Positions 8,222-17,150 of a stretch of 64,000 bases of DNA are shown piece by piece. Every line of letters begins with the position of its first letter. Position 1 is the stretch's first letter. A program made the translations under genes and the position numbers. The stretch is from Marinibacterium sp. (GTDB taxonomy: Bacteria > Pseudomonadota > Alphaproteobacteria > Rhodobacterales > Rhodobacteraceae), in the NCBI GenBank assembly GCA_025800215.1, contig JAOXSC010000147.1, positions 19,180-83,179 of the forward strand, read 5' to 3'. The notes beneath the pieces were generated by a model. The model was given only the letters and a program-made list of their open reading frames with translations. It ran no database searches and had not been told where the DNA came from.

Positions 8222-8734
8222 ATGGGCGAAACACGCGGTTCGCAGGCCTTCGGGGGGGAAACCCTTCTGTTCCTGACGGACGAACAATTGCGGCAGGGGA
8301 TCGAGGCGATGTATTTCGCCTATCGCGGCTTTACCGCCGATCCCGACTGGATCCTGAGCGATCTCGACTATGGCCGCGCCCATCACCGGGCGATCCATTT
8401 CATCAACCGCGCGCCGGGCACCACGGTGAACAACCTGCTGGCGCTTCTGGGGGTGACCAAACAATCGCTCAACCGGGTGCTGCGCACATTGATTTCTGAT
8501 GGTCTGGTCGAAAGCCGTGTGGGCACCCGTGACAAGCGCGAACGCCATCTGTTTCTCACCGAAGCGGGTCGCGGGCTGGAATCGCGCCTGTCGGATGCAC
8601 AGCGCAGCCGCATGCGCAGCGCCTACAAATCCGCAGGCCCCGAGGCCGTGTCAGGGTTTCGTCAGGTGCTCGAAGCGATGATGGACCCCGACATGCGCCG
8701 CGCCTATGCCAAGCTGCGGGATCCCGCCCCATGA
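8222..8734 (+). CDS. petP: MarR-family regulator PetP
   Basis: 170 residues from the ATG at 8222 (frame open to 8156). The winged helix is clear: TTVNNLLALLGVTKQSLNRVLRTL, then the wing VESRVGTRDKRERHLFLTEAG. The stop overlaps the ATG of the OmpR-type regulator, the same arrangement as petP-petR of Rhodobacter capsulatus, where the pair lies upstream of the cytochrome bc1 genes and petR is required for growth. Here the bc1 genes are not next door; hdaH-like and isoprenoid genes follow instead. The symbol rests on family type plus gene order, not on alignment. Confidence 0.82.
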   Translation: MGETRGSQAFGGETLLFLTDEQLRQGIEAMYFAYRGFTADPDWILSDLDYGRAHHRAIHFINRAPGTTVNNLLALLGVTKQSLNRVLRTLISDGLVESRVGTRDKRERHLFLTEAGRGLESRLSDAQRSRMRSAYKSAGPEAVSGFRQVLEAMMDPDMRRAYAKLRDPAP

Positions 8735-9432
8735 TTGATCTTGATGCCCATCTGCTGATTGTCGATGACGATGAACGCATCCGCGATCTGCTCAAGAAAT
8801 TCCTGATGCGCAACGGGTTTCTGGTCACTGCGGCGCGCGACGCAGCCCATGCCCGGCGGGTGCTGGAAGGGCTGGATTTCGATCTGATCGTGCTGGATGT
8901 GATGATGCCGGGCGAAGACGGGCTGAGCCTGACCCGTTCGTTGCGCGAAACCCATGCCACGCCGATCCTGCTGCTGACTGCCAAGGGTGAAACCGGCGAC
9001 CGGATCGAAGGGCTCGAAGCGGGGGCCGATGACTATCTGGCCAAACCCTTTGAACCGCGCGAGCTTTTGTTGCGGATCAACGCGATCCTGCGGCGCATGC
9101 CCGAAACCAGCGCTGAAGACACCGCGCCCAAGATGCTCATGCTGGGCCAGATCCGCTATGACATCGAACGGGGCGAAATGTGGGATGGCGACGATCTGGT
9201 GCGCCTGACCGCCACCGAAAGCCAGCTGATGCGGATCTTTTCGTCCTGCCCCGGCGAAGCGGTCAGCCGCAGCAAGCTGGTCGAAGATCTGGGCCGCGAT
9301 CGCGGACAGGCGCAGGAACGCGCGGTGGATGTGCAGATCACCCGGCTGCGGCGCAAGATCGAGCCCGATCCCAAACGCCCGCGCTATCTGCAGACGGTGC
9401 GCGGCGCGGGCTATATGCTGACGCCCGACTGA
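8731..9432 (+). CDS. petR: OmpR-family response regulator PetR
   Basis: 233 residues: receiver domain 5-120 with acidic pocket VDDDE (11-15), phospho-acceptor Asp56 in VLDVMMP, Lys105 in YLAKPF, then a winged-helix output domain (about 135-230, ending RKIEPDPKRPRYLQTVRGAGYML). All phosphorylation residues are intact but no histidine kinase is present within 8 kb on either side, as also known for R. capsulatus petR. Translationally coupled to petP by a 4-base overlap. Likely a global, possibly essential regulator. Confidence 0.88.
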   Translation: MIDLDAHLLIVDDDERIRDLLKKFLMRNGFLVTAARDAAHARRVLEGLDFDLIVLDVMMPGEDGLSLTRSLRETHATPILLLTAKGETGDRIEGLEAGADDYLAKPFEPRELLLRINAILRRMPETSAEDTAPKMLMLGQIRYDIERGEMWDGDDLVRLTATESQLMRIFSSCPGEAVSRSKLVEDLGRDRGQAQERAVDVQITRLRRKIEPDPKRPRYLQTVRGAGYMLTPD

Positions 9433-9448
9433 TCCGCGCGATGCCCGC

Positions 9449-10387
9449 ATGACGACCGCTCTGATCACCCATCCCGACGGGCTGCTGCATCAGACGCCCC
9501 GGCGTTGCGCCGAGCGGGTGGCGCGCCTCGACGAGGTGCTGCGCGCGCTCGAAGATCTGCCGCTGGCGCGCCACCCTGCCCCCATGGCCACGCCCGACCA
9601 GATCGCGCTGCTGCATGACCGGGCCTATGTGGATCACATCCAAAGCGCCATTCCCGAAACCGGGTTCACCCCGCTTGATGCGGATCGCGAAGACGAAACG
9701 GCGCTGTCTGCGACCTCTCTCGGGGGGGTGATGCGGGCGGTGGGCGCTGCGCGTCTGGGGGTGGATCTGGTGATGACGGGCGCGGTCGGCAATGCCTTTG
9801 TGGCCATGCGCCCGCCGGGCCACCATGCGCTGCGCGATCAGGCCATGGGGTTCTGCGTCTTTGGCAATGTGGCGCTGGCCGCGCGCCATGCGCTGGACCA
9901 TCACGGGGCCGCCCGCGTGGCGGTGGTGGATTTCGACGTGCATCATGGCAATGGCACCGAAAGCCTGCTCTGGGACGATCCGCGCTGCCTGTTTGTCAGC
10001 AGCCATCAGGCGCCGCTCTGGCCCGGATCGGGGTGCGCGGAAGATCGCGGGCCCCATGACAGTGTGCTCAATGTCCCGCTGCCGCCCGGCAGCGCCGGGG
10101 CCGAGATGCGGCAGGCCTATATCGACCTGGTGTTCCCGCGCCTGCGGGCGTTCGACCCCGATCTGGTGCTGATCTCGGCGGGGTTCGATGGCCATCGAGA
10201 TGACCCGCTGGCCGAACTCAACTGGCTGGCGGATGATTTCGACTGGCTGACCCGCAACCTGTGCGCCATTGCGCGCGCCGCCTGTGGCGGGCGGGTCGTG
10301 TCGGTGCTGGAAGGGGGGTATCATCTGGATGCGCTGGCCACATCGGCACGGGCGCATGTCATGGCGATGCTGCGTGCCTTTGACTAG
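9449..10387 (+). CDS. Histone-deacetylase-family protein, upstream paralogue
   Basis: 312 residues of the arginase/deacetylase fold. Zinc and charge-relay motifs are present: RPPGHHA with His125/His126, DFDVHHGNGT (Asp161, Asp163, His165), SAGFDGHRDDPL for the second zinc Asp, and LEGGYHL with the transition-state Tyr. The usual N-terminal HPER motif is changed to RCAERVARL. Bacterial relatives (HDAH, acetylpolyamine amidohydrolase) remove acyl groups from amines or lysines; there are no histones to act on. Starts 16 bases after petR, so probably cotranscribed. Tandem with a close paralogue; both begin MTTALITH. Confidence 0.9.
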   Translation: MTTALITHPDGLLHQTPRRCAERVARLDEVLRALEDLPLARHPAPMATPDQIALLHDRAYVDHIQSAIPETGFTPLDADREDETALSATSLGGVMRAVGAARLGVDLVMTGAVGNAFVAMRPPGHHALRDQAMGFCVFGNVALAARHALDHHGAARVAVVDFDVHHGNGTESLLWDDPRCLFVSSHQAPLWPGSGCAEDRGPHDSVLNVPLPPGSAGAEMRQAYIDLVFPRLRAFDPDLVLISAGFDGHRDDPLAELNWLADDFDWLTRNLCAIARAACGGRVVSVLEGGYHLDALATSARAHVMAMLRAFD

Positions 10388-10446
10388 GCCCCCATCCGCC
10401 CGCTTGGCCATTGCCCCGCGCCCATGCGGTTGCTAGCGTGCCGCCC

Positions 10447-11373
10447 ATGACAACTGCCCTGATCACACATGCCGACTGCCTCGAGCACGTGACCCCCGAA
10501 GGCCATCCCGAACGGGTGGCGCGGCTGGCCCATGTGCTGCACGCGCTGGAACCTCTGGACCTGACCCGCGTGCGCGCGCCGCTGGCGGCCGATGCGGATG
10601 TGCTGCGCGTGCATCCCGAGCGCTACGTGGCCGATCTGCGCGACGCCGCGCCGGTGAACCGCTTTGCCGCCATTGATGGCGATACGTTCCTGTCGCCGGG
10701 ATCGCTGACGGCGGCCTATCGCGCGGCCGGGGCCGGGGTGCGCGCGGTGGACATGGTGCTGGGCGGAGAGGTGCAGAACGCCTTTTGCGCCGTGCGCCCG
10801 CCGGGCCATCACGCCGAAACCGACACCGCCATGGGGTTCTGTTTCTTCGGCAGCGTGGCGATTGCGGTGAAACACGCGCTGGATCATCACGGGCTGTCGC
10901 GCGTGGCGGTGGTGGATTTCGACGTGCATCACGGCAATGGCACCCAGGATCTGCTGTGGGACGAACCGCGCGCGCTGCTGATCACCAGTCAGGAAATGCC
11001 GCTGTTTCCCGGATCGGGACGTCGCGACGAAGACGGGGCGCATGGGCAGATCGTCAACCTGCCGCTGCCCGGTGGCAGTGACGGGGCGCATATGCGGCAG
11101 GTCTATGAGGCCGAAGTCTTTCCCCGGCTGCGGGCCTTTGCCCCCGAACTGATCGTGATGTCCGCCGGCTTTGACGCCCATCGCGACGATCCGCTGGCCA
11201 CGCTGGACTGGACCGAAGATGATTTCGCATGGATCACCCGCGGCATCTGTGACATTGCCGATGACATCTGCGGGGGGCGTGTGGTGTCGATGCTTGAAGG
11301 CGGCTATGATCTGGCCGCGCTTGCGGCCTCGGCCCGCGCCCATGTGCAAGAACTGATGAAGGCCGGAACATGA
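10447..11373 (+). CDS. Histone-deacetylase-family protein, downstream paralogue
   Basis: 308 residues from the ATG at 10447, chosen because it aligns with the MTTALITH start of the upstream copy (frame open to 10411). Complete motif set: HPER at 20-23, RPPGHHA (His121/His122), DFDVHHGNGT (Asp157, Asp159, His161), SAGFDAHRDDPL, LEGGYDL. Predicted zinc deacylase acting on a small acetylated amine or protein lysine. Stop overlaps the xseB ATG by four bases, so it is translationally linked to the xseB-ispA-dxs group. Substrate unknown. Confidence 0.92.
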   Translation: MTTALITHADCLEHVTPEGHPERVARLAHVLHALEPLDLTRVRAPLAADADVLRVHPERYVADLRDAAPVNRFAAIDGDTFLSPGSLTAAYRAAGAGVRAVDMVLGGEVQNAFCAVRPPGHHAETDTAMGFCFFGSVAIAVKHALDHHGLSRVAVVDFDVHHGNGTQDLLWDEPRALLITSQEMPLFPGSGRRDEDGAHGQIVNLPLPGGSDGAHMRQVYEAEVFPRLRAFAPELIVMSAGFDAHRDDPLATLDWTEDDFAWITRGICDIADDICGGRVVSMLEGGYDLAALAASARAHVQELMKAGT

Positions 11374-11612
11374 CCGACACCCCGATCGACGAAATGAGCT
11401 TTGAAGACGCGATGCGCGCGCTTGAGCAGGTGGTTGACCAGCTCGAACGCGGCGATGTGGCGCTTGAGGCGTCCATCGCCCTCTATGACCGGGGCGCCAA
11501 GCTCAAGGCCCGCTGCGAGGCCAAGCTGAAAGAGGCCGAAGAAAAGGTCGCGGCCATCACGCTGAATGCCGATGGGCAGCCCCAGGGGACACAGGCGGTC
11601 GAAGGTCTCTAG
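11370..11612 (+). CDS. xseB: Exodeoxyribonuclease VII small subunit
   Basis: 80 residues with the XseB signature MSFEDAMRALEQVVDQLERGDVALE and a helical coiled C-terminal part (KLKARCEAKLKEAEEKV). Partner of XseA in a cytoplasmic single-strand DNA exonuclease; xseA is not in the window. The order xseB-ispA-dxs is a standard proteobacterial arrangement. Overlaps both neighbours. Confidence 0.95.
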   Translation: MTDTPIDEMSFEDAMRALEQVVDQLERGDVALEASIALYDRGAKLKARCEAKLKEAEEKVAAITLNADGQPQGTQAVEGL

Positions 11613-12478
11613 TGTTTCACGACCAGATTGCTCGGGACGCCGCCGCCATTCAGCGGCAGTTTGATCATGTGCTGGCCGCGTTTGACGCGGTGCCGGTGGT
11701 GCAGGCCATGGGGCATGCCACGCGCGGTGGCAAACGGCTGCGCGGGTTTCTGGTGCTGGAATCAGCACGCCTGCACGGGGTGGATGCCGCGCGCGCGATC
11801 TGGCCTGCCACGGGGATCGAGGCGCTGCATGCCTATAGCCTGGTGCATGACGATCTGCCCTGCATGGATGACGACGACCTGCGGCGCGGCGAACCCACCG
11901 TTCATGTGAAATGGGACGACGCCACCGCCGTTCTGGCCGGCGATGCGCTGCAGACGCTGGCCTTTGAACTGGTGGCCCATCCCGATTGCGGCAGCGCAGA
12001 GGTGCGCGCCGATCTGACGCTGAGCCTGGCGCGTGCCAGCGGGGCGCAGGGGATGGTGCTGGGGCAGGCGCTGGACATTGCCGCCGAAACCGCCGCCGAT
12101 CCGCTGACGCTGGAACAGATCACCCGTCTGCAGGCGGGCAAGACCGGGGCGCTGATCGGCTGGTCGGCCGAAGCAGGCGCGCGGCTGGCCGGGGCGGATC
12201 CGACACCGCTCGGGGCCTATGCGCAGGCGCTTGGGCTGGCCTTCCAGATCGCTGACGACATTCTGGATGTCACCGGTGATGCCGCCCTGGCCGGCAAGCG
12301 CCTGCAAAAGGATGCCGATGCGGGCAAGGCCACATTCGTGTCGCTTCTGGGGCTCGACGGGGCGCGGGCGCGGGCGTCGGATCTGGTCGATCAGGCCTGC
12401 GCGGCCCTTGACGGCTTTGGTTCGGGTGCCACAGTCTTGAAGGACGCCGCCCGCTTCGTTATCTCGCGCGACAGCTAA
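11612..12478 (+). CDS. ispA: Farnesyl diphosphate synthase (geranyltranstransferase)
   Basis: 288 residues from a GTG at 11612 that shares its first base with the xseB stop. First Asp-rich motif [10 protein letters not shown] at 80-89 with following RRG; the bulky Pro-Cys insertion is typical of type II FPP synthases. Second Asp-rich motif in [13 protein letters not shown] near 210-225. Also [12 protein letters not shown] near 39. Makes C15 farnesyl diphosphate from IPP and DMAPP for quinone, undecaprenol and possibly carotenoid synthesis. Confidence 0.95.
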   Translation: MFHDQIARDAAAIQRQFDHVLAAFDAVPVVQAMGHATRGGKRLRGFLVLESARLHGVDAARAIWPATGIEALHAYSLVHDDLPCMDDDDLRRGEPTVHVKWDDATAVLAGDALQTLAFELVAHPDCGSAEVRADLTLSLARASGAQGMVLGQALDIAAETAADPLTLEQITRLQAGKTGALIGWSAEAGARLAGADPTPLGAYAQALGLAFQIADDILDVTGDAALAGKRLQKDADAGKATFVSLLGLDGARARASDLVDQACAALDGFGSGATVLKDAARFVISRDS

Positions 12479-12513
12479 ACCGGTGGCCACAGGGCCGCGA
12501 AAGGATCAGCACC

Positions 12514-14442
12514 ATGTCGAACCGTCCGGACACTCCGCTGCTTGACCGTGTCAGCCGCCCCGCCGATCTGCGGGCCTTTTCCGATGCCGAACTGGCCCGC
12601 GTCGCAGACGAGCTGCGCAGCGAAACCATTTCGGCCGTGTCCGAAACCGGGGGCCATCTGGGCGCCGGGCTGGGGGTGGTGGAACTGACCGTCGCCCTGC
12701 ATGCGGTGTTCGACGCGCCCCGCGACAAGATCATCTGGGACGTGTCGCACCAGTGCTATCCGCACAAGATCCTGACCGAACGCCGCGACCGCATCCGCAC
12801 CCTGCGGCAAAAGGACGGGCTGAGCGGGTTCACCAAACGCTCGGAAAGCCCCTATGACCCGTTTGGCGCGGCCCATAGCTCGACGTCGATTTCGGCCGCC
12901 CTTGGCTTTGCCGTGGCGCGGGATCTGGGCGGTGTCGTGCCCGAAGGGCTGGGTGATGCGATTGCGGTGATTGGCGATGGTGCCATGAGCGCGGGCATGG
13001 CGTTCGAAGCGCTGAACAATGCAGGCCACCTGAAAAAGCGGCTGATCGTCATCCTCAATGACAATGAAATGAGCATCGCCCCCCCCGTGGGCGCGCTGTC
13101 ATCCTACCTGTCGCGCCTTTACGCCGAAGAGCCGTTCCAGGATCTCAAGGCGGCGGCCAAGGGCGCGATTTCGCTGTTGCCGGAACCCTTCCAGGAAGGG
13201 GCCAAGCGCGCCAAGGAAATGCTCAAGGGCATGGCCGTGGGCGGCACCCTGTTCGAAGAGCTTGGCTTTTCCTATCTCGGCCCCATCGACGGGCATGACA
13301 TGGACCAGCTGTTGCCGGTCCTGCGCACCGTCAAGTCGCGCGCGCGCGGGCCGATCCTGATCCATGTGGTCACCAAAAAGGGCAAGGGCTATGCCCCCGC
13401 CGAAAGCGCCCGTGACGGCGGTCACGCCACCGCGCGCTTTGATGTGGTCACGGGCAAGCAGCACAAGGCGCCGTCGAACGCGCCCAGCTATACCAAGGTT
13501 TTTGGCGATACGCTGGTGGCCGAAGCCACCCGTGACGACAAGATCTGCGCGGTGACGGCGGCGATGCCGGACGGGACCGGGCTCAACCTCTTTGCCGAAC
13601 GCTTTCCCAGCCGCTGTTTTGATGTGGGGATTGCCGAACAGCACGGGGTGACCTTTGCCGCCGGGCTGGCGGCGGGGGGGCTAAAGCCGTTCTGCGCGAT
13701 GTATTCGACATTCCTGCAGCGGGGCTATGATCAGGTGGTGCACGACGTGGCGCTGCAGCGCCTGCCGGTGCGCTTTGCCATCGACCGTGCCGGGCTGGTG
13801 GGGGCCGATGGGGCCACCCATGCGGGCAGTTTCGACATCGGCTTTATGGCCAATCTGCCGGGCATGGTGGTGATGGCCGCCGCTGACGAGGCCGAATTGA
13901 TGCATATGGTCGCCACCGCTGCGGCCCATGACACAGGGCCCATCGCGTTCCGCTATCCGCGCGGCGAAGGGGTCGGGGTGGATCTGCCCGAACGCGGCGA
14001 AGTGCTTGAGATCGGCAAGGGCCGCATCATCCGTGATGGCGGCCGGGTTGCGGTGCTGTCCTTTGGCACCCGCCTGTCCGAGGTCGAAAACGCGGCCGAG
14101 GCACTGGCCGCGCGCGGTCTGCCCATCACGGTGGCCGATGCCCGCTTTGCCAAGCCGCTGGACGAAGATCTGATCCGTCAGCTGGCGGCCGATCACGAGG
14201 CCCTGATCACCATCGAAGAAGGCGCCGTGGGCGGCTTTGGCAGCCATGTGGCGCAGTTTCTGGCCGATGAGGGCGTGTTCGACGGCGGGCTCAAATTCCG
14301 CTCGATGGTGCTGCCGGACATTTTCATCGACCAGGCCAGCCCCGAAGACATGTACGCGGTGGCCGCGATGAACGCCGAACAGATCGAAGCCAAGGTGCTC
14401 GACACGCTTGGCGTCGCCAACCTGGACGAAAAACGCGCCTGA
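12514..14442 (+). CDS. dxs: 1-Deoxy-D-xylulose-5-phosphate synthase
   Basis: 642 residues, full length. Three transketolase-like domains: thiamine-diphosphate domain with [18 protein letters not shown] near 46 and [16 protein letters not shown] near 152, pyrimidine domain with [18 protein letters not shown] near 370 (catalytic Glu), and C-terminal domain from about 500. Condenses pyruvate and glyceraldehyde 3-phosphate, the first step of the MEP pathway, whose later kinase gene ispE also lies in this window. Starts 35 bases after ispA. Confidence 0.97.
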   Translation: MSNRPDTPLLDRVSRPADLRAFSDAELARVADELRSETISAVSETGGHLGAGLGVVELTVALHAVFDAPRDKIIWDVSHQCYPHKILTERRDRIRTLRQKDGLSGFTKRSESPYDPFGAAHSSTSISAALGFAVARDLGGVVPEGLGDAIAVIGDGAMSAGMAFEALNNAGHLKKRLIVILNDNEMSIAPPVGALSSYLSRLYAEEPFQDLKAAAKGAISLLPEPFQEGAKRAKEMLKGMAVGGTLFEELGFSYLGPIDGHDMDQLLPVLRTVKSRARGPILIHVVTKKGKGYAPAESARDGGHATARFDVVTGKQHKAPSNAPSYTKVFGDTLVAEATRDDKICAVTAAMPDGTGLNLFAERFPSRCFDVGIAEQHGVTFAAGLAAGGLKPFCAMYSTFLQRGYDQVVHDVALQRLPVRFAIDRAGLVGADGATHAGSFDIGFMANLPGMVVMAAADEAELMHMVATAAAHDTGPIAFRYPRGEGVGVDLPERGEVLEIGKGRIIRDGGRVAVLSFGTRLSEVENAAEALAARGLPITVADARFAKPLDEDLIRQLAADHEALITIEEGAVGGFGSHVAQFLADEGVFDGGLKFRSMVLPDIFIDQASPEDMYAVAAMNAEQIEAKVLDTLGVANLDEKRA

Positions 14443-14452
14443 GGTGTGGCGG

Positions 14453-14484
14453 CATCGCAGGGTGCGGTGTGCCGCACTGCGATG
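14453..14484 (+). terminator. Hairpin after dxs
   Basis: Arms CATCGCAG + TGCGG (14453-14467, two bulged Gs) pair with CCGCA + CTGCGATG (14472-14484) around a 4-base loop, ten bases after the dxs stop. No clear U-tract. It probably ends the petP-to-dxs transcription unit. Confidence 0.5.
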
Positions 14485-14488
14485 GCGT

Positions 14489-14812
14489 TCAGATGACTGT
14501 GCCGGGCGGATTGGGCGCTATAGGCGATAGTTGCGTCATGAAGCGGTTCAGCACCTCCGTCCCAGTCTCGGTCCATGCTGCGGAAAGCCGTTCGAAGTTT
14601 TCACCCCCTATGGCGAACGTATTCCCTTCAGAAATCGCTGTGTGTGACAATTGATCATCATCTCGAAGGTACTCAAAGTGGTCGATTGAGAGGTCGTTCG
14701 CGTTAAGGCCAAATTCAAGTCTCGAGGATACCTCGTTATGATGATCAAAGAACGGGCGAATGGTGAAAGGCGTGCTTAGGCATAGCCCTTCAGCTTTGGG
14801 AGCGACCGGCAT
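14489..14812 (-). CDS. Hypothetical ORF in low-GC patch, possibly truncated by the IS
   Basis: 107-residue frame with no recognised domain. Its ATG lies only 4-5 bases from the left end of the IS481-type element, and no ribosome-binding site is visible, so the original 5' end may have been lost or separated. Base composition is clearly lower in GC than dxs or the ADH gene, suggesting acquired DNA. No homologous family is recognised; it may not be expressed. Confidence 0.35.
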   Translation of the reverse strand: MPVAPKAEGLCLSTPFTIRPFFDHHNEVSSRLEFGLNANDLSIDHFEYLRDDDQLSHTAISEGNTFAIGGENFERLSAAWTETGTEVLNRFMTQLSPIAPNPPGTVI

Positions 14813-14816
14813 AACT

Positions 14817-14841
14817 GGTGTTTAGTCCCAGTGTGTGGTGG
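14817..14841 (+). repeat. Left terminal inverted repeat of IS481-type element
   Basis: 25 bases, 24 matching the reverse complement of 15795-15819. The likely transposase binding and cleavage end; lies 33 bases upstream of the transposase ATG. Confidence 0.85.
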
Positions 14842-14874
14842 TCTACTGATCTGTGACCATCAGAAGGATGCACT

Positions 14875-15822
14875 ATGGGACAAATTCTTCACGGGAGCGC
14901 CAAGACCACGCACGCCGTCCGAGCTCTCATACAGCGATCAAAAGCTTCGAACGCGGCGCTGAGCCGGGAACTGGGCATCAACGTCAAGACCGTCGCAAAG
15001 TGGCGCAAGCGTGACAGCGTTCAAGACGCTGCTATGGGGCCGAAGGAGGCCCATTCCACGGTTCTCAGCATCGAAGAGGAGGCCGTCATCGTTGCTTTCC
15101 GGCGGCACAGTTTGCTGCCGTTGGATGACTGCCTCTACGCTTTACAGCCGACCATCCCGCATCTGACGCGGTCGTCGCTGCACAGATGCCTGCAGCGGCA
15201 TCAGATCAGTCGGCTACCGGAGGTCGAAGGCGACAAACCGAAGAAGAAGTTCAAGCGCTACCCGATTGGGTATTTCCATATCGACATCGCGGAAGTTCGA
15301 ACCGGTGAGGGTAAAATCCGCCTGTTCGTGGCCATCGACCGCACCTCCAAGTTCGCTTATGTTGAACTGCATGAACGGGCGGGCAAGATGATCGCGGCTC
15401 AATTCCTGCGCAATCTTATCGTAGCTGTACCCTACAAGATTCACACGATCCTGACCGACAACGGCATCCAGTTCACCAATCGCAAGCAGGATACATCGGC
15501 ATTCGAACACGTCTTCGACCGCGTCTGTCGCGAACATGAGATCGATCACCGGCTGACCAAGGTGAACCACCCCTGGACCAATGGGCAGGTCGAGCGGATG
15601 AACCGGACGATCAAGGAGGCGACGGTCAAGCGGTATCACTATGACACCCATTCCCAGCTTGAAACGCACGTCACCGATTTCATCGCAGCCTACAACTACG
15701 CACGCCGATTGAAGACGCTCCAAGGCCTCACACCGTTCGAATACACCTGCAAAATCTGGACATCAGAACCAGAGCGATTCAATGTCGACCCAACCCACCA
15801 CACGCTGGGACTAAACACCTAA
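14875..15822 (+). CDS. IS481-family transposase (intact)
   Basis: 315 residues. N-terminal helix-turn-helix (SNAALSRELGINVKTVAKWRKRD near 26) and integrase core with the DDE triad: first Asp in YFHIDIAEV (about 137), second in ILTDNGIQFTN (about 199), Glu in NGQVERMNRTIKEATVKRYHY (about 241). Typical IS481 length. No frameshift or stop is seen, so the element could be active. Codon use is less GC-biased than in neighbouring genes. Confidence 0.9.
   Translation: MGQILHGSAKTTHAVRALIQRSKASNAALSRELGINVKTVAKWRKRDSVQDAAMGPKEAHSTVLSIEEEAVIVAFRRHSLLPLDDCLYALQPTIPHLTRSSLHRCLQRHQISRLPEVEGDKPKKKFKRYPIGYFHIDIAEVRTGEGKIRLFVAIDRTSKFAYVELHERAGKMIAAQFLRNLIVAVPYKIHTILTDNGIQFTNRKQDTSAFEHVFDRVCREHEIDHRLTKVNHPWTNGQVERMNRTIKEATVKRYHYDTHSQLETHVTDFIAAYNYARRLKTLQGLTPFEYTCKIWTSEPERFNVDPTHHTLGLNT
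15795..15819 (-). repeat. Right terminal inverted repeat of IS481-type element
   Basis: Inverted partner of 14817-14841. Includes the last coding codons of the transposase, whose stop TAA is completed at 15820-15822, at or just outside the element end. Confidence 0.85.
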
Positions 15823-15940
15823 GCTAGTCATACGTCCGATTGCGAGTTGTCGCATTCTGGTTTGATGCTTGCGACGATGGCCCCGTTCTTCGCGCCTTGT
15901 GGCGTTCACCCTGCATCGGCACCCGGCGCGCCTTGTTGAG

Positions 15941-15968
15941 GGCGCGGAACCTGGGCAGGTTCCGCGCC
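15941..15968 (-). terminator. Strong hairpin after the iron alcohol dehydrogenase gene
   Basis: A perfect 12-bp stem (GGCGCGGAACCT/AGGTTCCGCGCC) with loop GGGC begins 12 bases past the ADH stop on the minus strand. No long T-run on the minus side. It most likely terminates the seven-gene operon that ends here. Confidence 0.65.
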
Positions 15969-15979
15969 GTTTGTACCCC

Positions 15980-17125
15980 TTAAAGCACCCGGTCGAGCAG
16001 GGCGTTGGTGTAGTCTTCGGTCATCTCGATGGGGTTGCCGCCGCAGGACGGGTCTTTGAGCGCGCCTTGCAGGATCGCGGCGCGGTCGGGGTTGGTCACA
16101 CCCAGTGCGGCCAGATCCGCAGGGATGCCCAGCCTGGCGTTCAGATCGCCCACAAAGGCGTAGAACCCGTCAAACCCGCCGTCGATCCCCAGATAGCGCG
16201 CCGCCATGGCCAGACGGTCTGCGATGGCCGGGCGGTTGGCATCGAGCACCGCCTGCATCACCACCGCATTGGTGGTGCCGTGATGGGTGTGATAGATTGC
16301 GCCGATCGGGTGGCTGAGCGCATGGATCGCGCCCAGGCCCTTTTGGAACGCCGTTGCCCCCATCATCGCCGCCGACATCATATGCGCGCGGGCCTCAAGA
16401 TCGTCGGGGGTGTCATAGGCGCGCGGCAGGTTGTCCTTGACCAGACGCATCCCTTCGAGCGCGATGCCCTGGCTCATCGGGTGGTAATGGGGGCTGCAGA
16501 ACGCTTCGAGGCAATGGGCAAAGGCATCCATCCCGGTGCCTGCGGTGATGAAGGCGGGCATGCCCACGGTCAGTTCGGGATCCGCGATCACCACAGATGG
16601 CAGCACCTTGGGGTGAAAGATGATCTTCTTTTCCTGCGTGTCGGCATTGGTCAGGACGCTGGCGCGGCCGACCTCGGACCCGGTTCCGGCGGTGGTGGGC
16701 ACCGCGATATTGGGATAGATCGCATCGGCATCGGCACGGGTCCACCAGTCGCCGATGTCTTCGAAATCCCAGACCGGGCGGGTCTGACCGGCCATGAAGG
16801 CCACCATCTTGCCCAGATCCAGCCCCGAGCCGCCGCCAAAGGCGATGACCCCGTCATGCCCGCCGGATCTGAAGGCCACCACACCGGCGGTCAGGTTGGC
16901 TTCGTTGGGGTTGGGATCCACATCGGCAAAGAGTGCGCGGCCAAGGCCTGCGGCCTCAAGCACATCCAGCGCGCCCTGGGTGATGGGCAGATCGGCCAGG
17001 CCGCGATCGGTCACCAGCAGGGGCTTGGTGATCCCGGCCTGGGCGCAGGCCTCGGGCAGTTCCTGAATGCGGCCTGCGCCAAAGCGGATGGCGGTGGGAT
17101 AGGACCAGTTTGCGGTCAAAGACAT
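15980..17125 (-). CDS. Iron-containing (group III) alcohol dehydrogenase
   Basis: 381 residues. NAD-binding GGGSGLDLGKM near 97 and PTTAGTGSEVGRASVLTN near 143. Metal-site segments AGTGMDAFAHCLEAFCS (about 200) and GAIHALSHPIGAIYHTHHGTTNA (about 262) supply the Asp/His ligands. Oxidises an alcohol to an aldehyde or the reverse. It is the last gene of the operon, directly after an aldehyde dehydrogenase and a glutamine-synthetase-like ligase, so its substrate is likely a hydroxyl group on a gamma-glutamylated or free amine. Exact substrate not readable. Confidence 0.93.
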   Translation of the reverse strand: MSLTANWSYPTAIRFGAGRIQELPEACAQAGITKPLLVTDRGLADLPITQGALDVLEAAGLGRALFADVDPNPNEANLTAGVVAFRSGGHDGVIAFGGGSGLDLGKMVAFMAGQTRPVWDFEDIGDWWTRADADAIYPNIAVPTTAGTGSEVGRASVLTNADTQEKKIIFHPKVLPSVVIADPELTVGMPAFITAGTGMDAFAHCLEAFCSPHYHPMSQGIALEGMRLVKDNLPRAYDTPDDLEARAHMMSAAMMGATAFQKGLGAIHALSHPIGAIYHTHHGTTNAVVMQAVLDANRPAIADRLAMAARYLGIDGGFDGFYAFVGDLNARLGIPADLAALGVTNPDRAAILQGALKDPSCGGNPIEMTEDYTNALLDRVL

Positions 17126-17150
17126 AGGGTTTGCCTTTCCTGAAAGGGCC

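Larger units (their letters stand above)
14817..15819 (+). mobile_element. IS481-type insertion sequence, about 1.0 kb
   Basis: Bounded by 25-base terminal inverted repeats, left 14817-14841 and right 15795-15819, that start GGTGTTTAGTCCCAG and differ at one base. One intact transposase gene fills the interior, and its last codons and stop run into the right repeat. No convincing target duplication was found in the flanks, so the insertion is either old, rearranged, or joined to a deletion. Confidence 0.85.

Noticed and set aside
15869..17143. 424-codon plus-strand frame
   Set aside because: Antisense to the iron alcohol dehydrogenase, which has complete metal-site motifs.
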